Of a stretch of 64,000 bases of DNA, positions 58,075 to 64,000 are shown piece by piece. Within the stretch, counting starts at the first letter, position 1. Every line of letters starts with the position of its first letter. The DNA is from Agrostemma githago (lineage: Eukaryota; Streptophyta; Magnoliopsida; Caryophyllales; Caryophyllaceae). Both the position numbers and the translations under genes were made by a program. The notes under the pieces are model-generated. The model had not been told where the DNA came from. It was given only the letters and a program-made list of their open reading frames with translations, and ran no database searches. The stretch covers positions 55,256,898 to 55,320,897 of the forward strand of contig OY288250.1 of the NCBI GenBank assembly GCA_958450325.1, written 5' to 3'.

Positions 58075-59810
58075 TGATATTCTAGTATAGTTAGCTTTAT
58101 TTTAGTAGTTTTTAGAAAAAACAAATCCTAAAAAACCCTAAAAATTCGAAAAAATTTCATAAAAATCAAAAAGATTTTCTTTTGAGTGTTTTCCTTTTTT
58201 GTCTTTGTGTCGTATATTTGTTTTGTATTGTGTTTGTGTTTGCCTCCTCTTTCCTCTTAGGTCGCCTAATCGCCGTTAGCTTTGGAGAGCTTTCAAGACA
58301 TCCGGTAACATCTTATCCCTTTTTCTTCTTTATTTCTCGCGGAGTTTGGAGGAAATTGTGTTGTGGTGTGCTCGGGTGGAGCTTTGTAAAGATTGTGGAT
58401 GATTTGGTGACTCATATGGAATATCGGGGTGGTGTTTGTTTGTTATGTGTTTGTTTATGTTGTGTCGGTTTTGTTGCTTTTGTTTCTTTTTCTTTCGTTC
58501 TCGTTGAGTCTTCATTTTGTGTTGTGTTTGTGAGTCTTGTGTGTAAATGGTTTTCGAAAACCCGGTTTAGAGGCTAGAGTGTGAGTGTCCATTTTCCCTT
58601 CCTAGTAGTATAAATCGAGTCTTGGACTTTAATCTAGTAGAATGACCCTAAATCAATGAGTTCGTTGGTCCTTTACCTTGAGTCCACCTTTCTTACTAAG
58701 GATTTACTGCGGGATTTGCACCTTTGACCATTATGACCACCCACGGTGTGAATAGGCCTTGGTTACCGAGTCTCGTCCCCTAGGTGACCGTGTCTAGGAT
58801 TGTTTGATTAGTCCAAGTTCTCCACTTTTTGTGGGTTTGAAGGGGAATGCGCAACCCTGACTCACCCATTTCCCTACCTCCTACACATATCCACACAATA
58901 AAAATGCAAATTGTTGATTCTCCCTTTCTTGTTATTCAATGAAAGTGCAAAAAAATGCCAAATCTTGCCAAAAGGGCAAAGAAAAAGAATGAAAGAAAGA
59001 AAAGAATGAAGAAAAAAAAAGAAAAGGCACAAAAGCCAAAAAGAAAATAGAAAAGAAGAAAAAGAATGGCATGGCAAAACAAATCCAAAACGTCAAAAGG
59101 AAAGAAAATGCCAAAAAGAAAATCGTCTCACAAAAATAACTCCTACCTCTCAAAATAAGCCTTTTTCCGACTTTTGCCGTGAAGAGCCTACCAAAGGACC
59201 GAGTCCCGAGGAAGGATGATAGCGGCATTAGTCGGTCTTTCCCTCATTTTGCATATTTCCACCTTTTTACTTGGACTAGTTAGGCGGTTTTAGCCATGGG
59301 AAGACCCTCTCGGCTCACGCTAAAGGGGGCGGGGTCTCACTTACCTACAGTGTCGACTAACACCGTGGTTCATCACTTTCCATCTCCGCCGATCGTCCCG
59401 TAGTACGTTTTTAGGAAGTTAGGAGGACCTAGGTAAGTTACCAACGTTTTTGTTGCTTTGTCGTCATACTATTAGGGTTTAGTCCACCTTGGTTTGTATG
59501 TCTAGCTTGGGAACGTTGTCACTTGCCTCGAGTCCTAAACCGGTGTTTCATTCACCGCTTTTAGAGGGAAGCGGTATTTGTTTTCTCTTGGGTGCAACCG
59601 ATATTATGTTTGTTTGTTTGTTTGTTGTTTGTGTGGTTGTTTACGTGTTTGTGTCCGGTTGCATCCACAGTTTTGTCGCAAGACCCAACTTGCCTTGCGG
59701 AGTGCACTTGTCCTCTAAGTGCCCTCGCGTGAGTTGAAGGGGCGTAGGGTGCGCTAATACCCACTCGGATAGTTTAGTAGTAGTATGTGCTTACTCGAGG
59801 GCGAGTAAGG

Positions 59811-59826
59811 GTTAAGTGTGGGGGAG
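59811..59826 (+). promoter_or_regulatory. Polypurine tract, element 4
   Basis: GTTAAGTGTGGGGGAG one base before the 3' LTR, identical to element 2. Confidence 0.8.
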
Positions 59827-59827
59827 T

Positions 59828-61493
59828 TGATAATTGTCGTTTGTAGTGCCTATTCTGTAGTGTTTTGGTCCCATTTTCCTTGTGGAACCGCTCCTTTGGA
59901 GCGGTTTATGGGCTTCTTATGTTTCCTTTAGCTCGTTTCAGGTTCCCGAGGCCGTTCATGAAGAGTTGGAGTGATTCCGACTCAATACATATGCATTTTG
60001 GAGCCAACGAAACTAAGGAACGATGACTCGATGCCTTGGAATCGACCCCGAGACCTTGGGACCCAATCCCGAGCCTCCGAGACCCGATCCCGAGTCCCGA
60101 GAATCGATGAGAAGGCCATGAGAACCAAGGAGGGACCGAAAAGTTCATATTGGAGGCCTACAAGACTATTCCCGATCGGGTATGGCCTCATCCCGATCGG
60201 GAATAAAGAGGAAAGCAAGGAGCGGCCACTGTGAGGTGTTCCCGATCGGGATTCCCACTTTCCCGATCGGGATACACTTTCCCGATCGGGATACACTTTC
60301 CCGATCGGGATTTCCCACTTTCCCGATCGGGAAAGTCCTAGCTCAGCCCGTGCTTTGTTCCTTCCTTCTCCTTTCATTCTTAAACCCTATATATACCCCC
60401 CTCTTGTATTAAGCCCCCATCTTATGTTATTTTCTTGACCTCTCCCTAAACCCTAGATAGTTTTAGGTTAGATTAGATTAGATTAGTGTAGATTAGTCTG
60501 TAATTAGTTAGTTAATCATAGTTTAGTACTTGTATTAAGGGATTCTTCAAGAATCACCTAAGATTGACAACCTAGGGTGTTTGTATTGGATTCTTCTCAT
60601 TAATGCAAGTTTCTTCCTTTCTTCTTCCTCTAGTATGGTATAATCTTTCCTCCTTTCTCTTATTCTTGTTTTGTTCTTCCAAGTTTCAATCTTTGTTCAT
60701 CTTAATGTTTGTAGTTCATAGTTTTCATTAGTTTGTTTATGTTTGTTTTGGTTCTTAGTTTGATTCATCTTGTTTTTGTTAGTTATAGTTTGATAATGAT
60801 AGAGTAGTGTTCTTGCTAGGGTTAGTAGGGTGATTAGGGTGTTAATTGGGTGATTAAGGGTTTGTTAGAGATGATGGGTGGAAGATTTGGGTTTCTTCTT
60901 GGTTTATGCACATCACATGTTTGTTGAATTGCTTGAAAGACTAAGTAGGTTGGAATGCTTGTTTTTCTTGCCTTTCTTTGTGGGTGTTAGTTTGTTGTGG
61001 GTTCGGTTCCCTCATTAAGTTGCGAGAGCCCGGTGAGGACGACCCCTAGGTCAAGTCTAAGTTGCGAGAGCCCGGATTGGACCTAGGACCATAGCGCGCT
61101 AGAACCCCGTTTGTGTTGTGTGTCGCCTCGGTGGGTTCTAGGTGGAACCTCTAGGTTGGTCTAAGTTACGAGAGCCCGGACCGACCTAGATCACCCTACT
61201 ACCTCCTCCTCTCTAGTTCTCCCTCTACCACTACGTTACCCCTTTGACCCCGACCTAATCCTAGCCCTTTTTCCTTGTTGGCTTTCCTTAGTCATAGTCT
61301 TAGCCTTAGTCTCTTCCCTCCTCATCATTCTTTAGGATAGTTTAGTCCGTTGACCGAGTCTAGTTTTTAGGCGACCTTAGTCTAGGCTATACTTTACCGT
61401 CCCTGTGGATTCGACCCGACTTGCCCTATCTACCGTAGGAATAGCCGGTTATTTTATTGACGGTTGGGGTTCCACGACAAATCCCTACCATCA
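59828..61493 (+). repeat. Element 4, 3' LTR
   Basis: 1,666 bp, same length as the 5' LTR, including the U3 palindrome array (60168-60337) and the three R-U5 motifs, one of which has a G-to-A change (AAGTTACGAG near 61161). Confidence 0.93.
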
Positions 61494-61548
61494 GTACCCT
61501 CGAACTTTTATAGTTTACACATGATACCCATTTTAAGTTTGTTCCTGA

Positions 61549-62115
61549 TGGGGGTCGGTAGTCTGCCGCGGGTCGCCCGTCAATAGGGGTCCCAAAGGAA
61601 GCCCGACCCAAAAGTAAGGACAGGCCTACTTGGCAAGCCAACCAGCAAGAACCTTGCCCAGGAGCCTCCAGAAGACAACTTTAGCCTCTTCAAGCTCCAA
61701 GAGGGTCCCCCCTACTTACCAGGGTCATGCCGCCTGCCGATCCTCGGGACGTTCCCCCCGGCAAGCCCAAAGGGGAGCGGAAGCTGGAAGCCCACCCTGC
61801 CATACCTAAGGTAGGGAAGAATGGGTGGACAAGGTAGACCCACGTGTCACCTCCTCGTCCACGCATTCTTCTTCTTTCTCTCTCTTTTTCCTCTCTCTCT
61901 TGGGGAAGATATAAATACTTTGGCATTTCCCACAAGAGAGGGGTTGGATTTTCTCTCTCTAGAATCTTACTCTAAAAACCGCCACCTTACTCCTCACGAG
62001 TAAGGTTTATCAAGACATTTCACGGACTGACTTAGGCATCGGAGAGGGTTCCCTCGGACACCTCCGGGGCCCTGTGCGTTCTGTGTGCAGGGAGCAGGCC
62101 ATCTCCGCCGGCAAG
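61549..62115 (+). repeat. LTR-like fragment of another retrotransposon family
   Basis: Begins near TGATGGGGGTCGGTAG. A TATA box GATATAAATA lies at 61908-61917, followed by CACAAGAGAGGGG and, at 62029-62110, the string CTGACTTAGGCATCGGAG with GGACACCTCCGG. From memory this order is common at the R-U5 end of plant Ty3/gypsy and TRIM LTRs. The right end and target duplication were not resolved. Confidence 0.5.
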
Positions 62116-62150
62116 TTAAATTTGCCATTATTTTCTTATAATTCTAATTT

Positions 62151-62335
62151 CGGTTTTTCTAATGTGTGCCCACTGGGCACACGTTAATAAGCTAATTAAA
62201 GCAAGATTATTATGAATTTTGTTTAAGTATGACAATTAGAACTTAATATTTCAATTTAACATAATAATATATATGTTAATCTTGCTTTAATTAGGTTATT
62301 AACGTGTGCCTGGTGGACACACGTTAGAAAAACTG
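62151..62335. mobile_element. Fold-back MITE, 185 bp
   Basis: Inverted ends of about 60 bp (GTTTTTCTAATGTGTGCCC at the left, AGTTTTTCTAACGTGTGTCC at the right on the opposite strand). Each arm holds its own small hairpin GTGTGCCCACTGGGCACAC or a variant. No clear target duplication, so the superfamily is undecided. Confidence 0.75.
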
Positions 62336-62339
62336 TTAA

Positions 62340-63424
62340 ATAATCATTATCGTTTTATATTTCCATTAATTTTAACCTATAGTACGTACATGGTGTTATC
62401 ACATTGCTTTTAATTTGTTTTTATTTGGTCAATCTTTGTCGACTTTGCTGCACTGCAAATGAAATTCAAGCTAATATCTTCTTCAATTGCTCATTTTCAT
62501 GAGTTATTTAGATGAGGCTAATGACTTGGATGATTATAGCAGGAGAACTCAAATTACCGTTATGGATTATATTTACTCACATGGCAGAGTAGGGAAAAGC
62601 ACCAAAAAAATCTATGGTTTGGCTGTGTACTCACCAATCTTATCTACTGTATATGGCGTGAAAGATTTTCCAGACAGTTTAGCAACTCTCGGATGAATCC
62701 TACTCAATTGGTTAAGAATATTTCATTGGGAGAATACTCACTCTTCTAAGAGTCTTGATGTAACTGATAGACTTAACGGGATTTATAGAAGTTTGGAGGT
62801 TTGTTGCTGCAAAAATGAACTCAAATGGAATGTCACATTGTTGGAATGTATAAAGAGGAAACATTGGATGATTTTGCTTTGATCATAGATTGGAATTTGG
62901 GGTAGATTTTGTTGCTATAAAAGTTTGTACAAGAACCTGCTACTTAGGTGAATACAAGAGGGAGTATATATAAGGTAATGGCGAACCTAGTTAAGAAAAA
63001 AGAAAAAGAAAATAAGGTAAAACAGTAAACAATAACCGAGAAGAAGGAAGAAATTAGAGAAGATAGAAATTACCGGATCGAAATAACTAAATAGAACGGG
63101 GACGGCCGAGAATAAAGTCGAGAATAATAAAACCGGGTCTTGACTAAAATAAAAAATACTGGAATTCTGAGAACTTTGTTTTTAATTAAAAATAAACTAA
63201 ATAAAAGAAAAAACTAAAATTTACGGTAAACTAATGAGATGTGAATGAAAGATCAGATGATGAGAATATGAGATTACAGGTCTATTTTTACTATTCTAAT
63301 CCTAAATTAACTACCTACTAACACACACACCCCTCCACTAACCAATCCCTGCTAACTTTAAATATACGTAAAGAGTTGGGGGGTTCGTGAAAGATAAGCG
63401 TGATAGCCAAGGAGGAGTATGTAA
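62340..63424. other. Unassigned sequence with one short ORF
   Basis: The only frame of note, 62487-62696 (69 codons, contains SYLDEANDLDDYSRR and YGVKDFPDSLATLG), has fairly normal codon use but no family that I recognise and no start context. It may be an exon or gene fragment. The rest (62940-63420) is A-rich and without features. Confidence 0.3.
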
Positions 63425-63432
63425 GTGGGGAG

Positions 63433-63992
63433 TAGGGATTGCAATTTCACCCGCATCCACCCCGCACTCGATTCATCCGAGAAAAATAAATGGGTGAAAA
63501 TTCGATTAAATGGATGAATAGCGGGTGATGGATGAGACGGGTGATGGATTGGGTCGGATGCGGGTGGAGCATCATCCCACCCGTAATCCGTTAACCACCC
63601 GACATTCATCCATTTAAAAAAAATATATTATAAAAATTACCCGAGAATAAGATAATGTCCTATGTTTTCCTTAAACCTTATTCATTTTTATTTCTTAGAC
63701 TAGACTTAACTCAAATAATACTACCCTGACGACAAAAGGGCTCAAGTCGCAAGCTAGGTCTCGCAATAAATTGTTTTCGATTTGGTATTTATTTTACAAA
63801 ATAATAGTCCGTAGTACAAATGAATCACCCGTTAAATCACCCGAACCACCCGTTTCACCCGTGGATGACGGGTGGATCGGATATGGATGACACTCCTAGT
63901 GGATGATGGATGGATTGGGTGGGCGAATAAAGATGGGTGATGGATGCGGGTGAGGCTTCACCCGATCCGAATCCGACCCATTGCCATCCCTA
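63433..63992. mobile_element. hAT-type non-autonomous element, 560 bp
   Basis: Ends TAGGGATTGCAA and, opposite strand, TAGGGATGGCAA, typical of hAT MITEs. Perfect 8-bp duplications GTGGGGAG at 63425-63432 and 63993-64000. The interior has many GGGTGATGGATG/CATCCACCCGC direct and inverted repeats. No transposase. Confidence 0.88.
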
Positions 63993-64000
63993 GTGGGGAG

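Larger units (their letters stand above)
56908..59810 (+). other. Element 4 region downstream of the ORF, non-coding (2.9 kb)
   Basis: Colinear with 9638-12613 of element 2 in reverse. Contains a short palindrome array (57221-57282), an internal purine tract (58059-58074) and a long purine/pyrimidine-biased tract (58930-59110). Frames here are not conserved between the two elements. It has no RT or integrase blocks. Confidence 0.65.
53642..61493 (+). mobile_element. Element 4: young non-autonomous LTR retrotransposon related to element 2
   Basis: LTRs of 1,666 bp each at 53642-55307 and 59828-61493. Perfect 5-bp duplications GTACC at 53637-53641 and 61494-61498. About eight substitutions between the LTRs were seen by eye, so the insertion is recent. 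Order: LTR, PBS, one 448-codon ORF, about 2.9 kb non-coding with an internal purine tract, purine tract, LTR. No protease, RT, RNase H or integrase. Confidence 0.94.

Overview
This is a transposon-rich stretch of plant nuclear DNA with one small gene island. The LTR retrotransposons, Helitron-like ends, L1-type LINEs and Stowaway/Tourist/hAT MITEs, together with a six-exon proteasome subunit gene very like those of other dicots, point to a eudicot. Caryophyllales is only a guess; no species can be named from sequence alone.

Layout. 1-3.67 kb: a reverse-transcriptase-associated coding fragment split by a Tourist-like MITE, a (TTA)n tract and a decayed minus-strand LINE. 3.67-22.81 kb: element 1, an LTR element with 2.12-kb LTRs and a tRNA-Arg-type primer site but no coding capacity, whose body is interrupted by element 2 (8.00-18.71 kb, minus strand), an Athila-like gag-protease element lacking reverse transcriptase and integrase. 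22.8-31.1 kb: an orphan LTR (initiator-Met primer site), a Helitron-like 3' end, a LINE with a 16-bp target duplication and a Stowaway MITE in its tail, then an AT-rich tandem array. 31.10-39.52 kb: element 3, a sister of element 1 inserted in that array, which resumes afterwards and ends in a second Helitron-like terminus near 41.15 kb.

Gene island, 41.6-50.6 kb: two convergent genes. RPN12, the 26S proteasome lid subunit (plus strand, 6 exons, 268 aa), and a DUF2439/ZGRF1-N-like protein (minus strand, 9 exons, 508 aa, two DUF2439 domains). Both have intact reading frames across consensus splice sites. Their stop codons are about 0.5 kb apart, across a diverged tandem duplication.

51.0-61.5 kb: a minus-strand solo LTR with a perfect 5-bp duplication, followed 4 bp later by element 4 (53.64-61.49 kb), a young insertion related to element 2 with near-identical LTRs and one intact 448-codon ORF instead of gag-pol. 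The last 2.5 kb holds an LTR-like fragment, a fold-back MITE, unassigned sequence and a 560-bp hAT-type element whose 8-bp duplication ends at the last base.

Main themes. None of the four complete LTR elements carries a recognisable reverse transcriptase or integrase, so all depended on enzymes supplied from elsewhere. Each LTR family also carries clusters of short GC-rich palindromes (CCCGATCGGGA, ACTCGATCGAGT or CGCGAGTCGCG types). In two families one cluster sits just upstream of the TATA box, and its copy number can differ between the two LTRs of one insertion.
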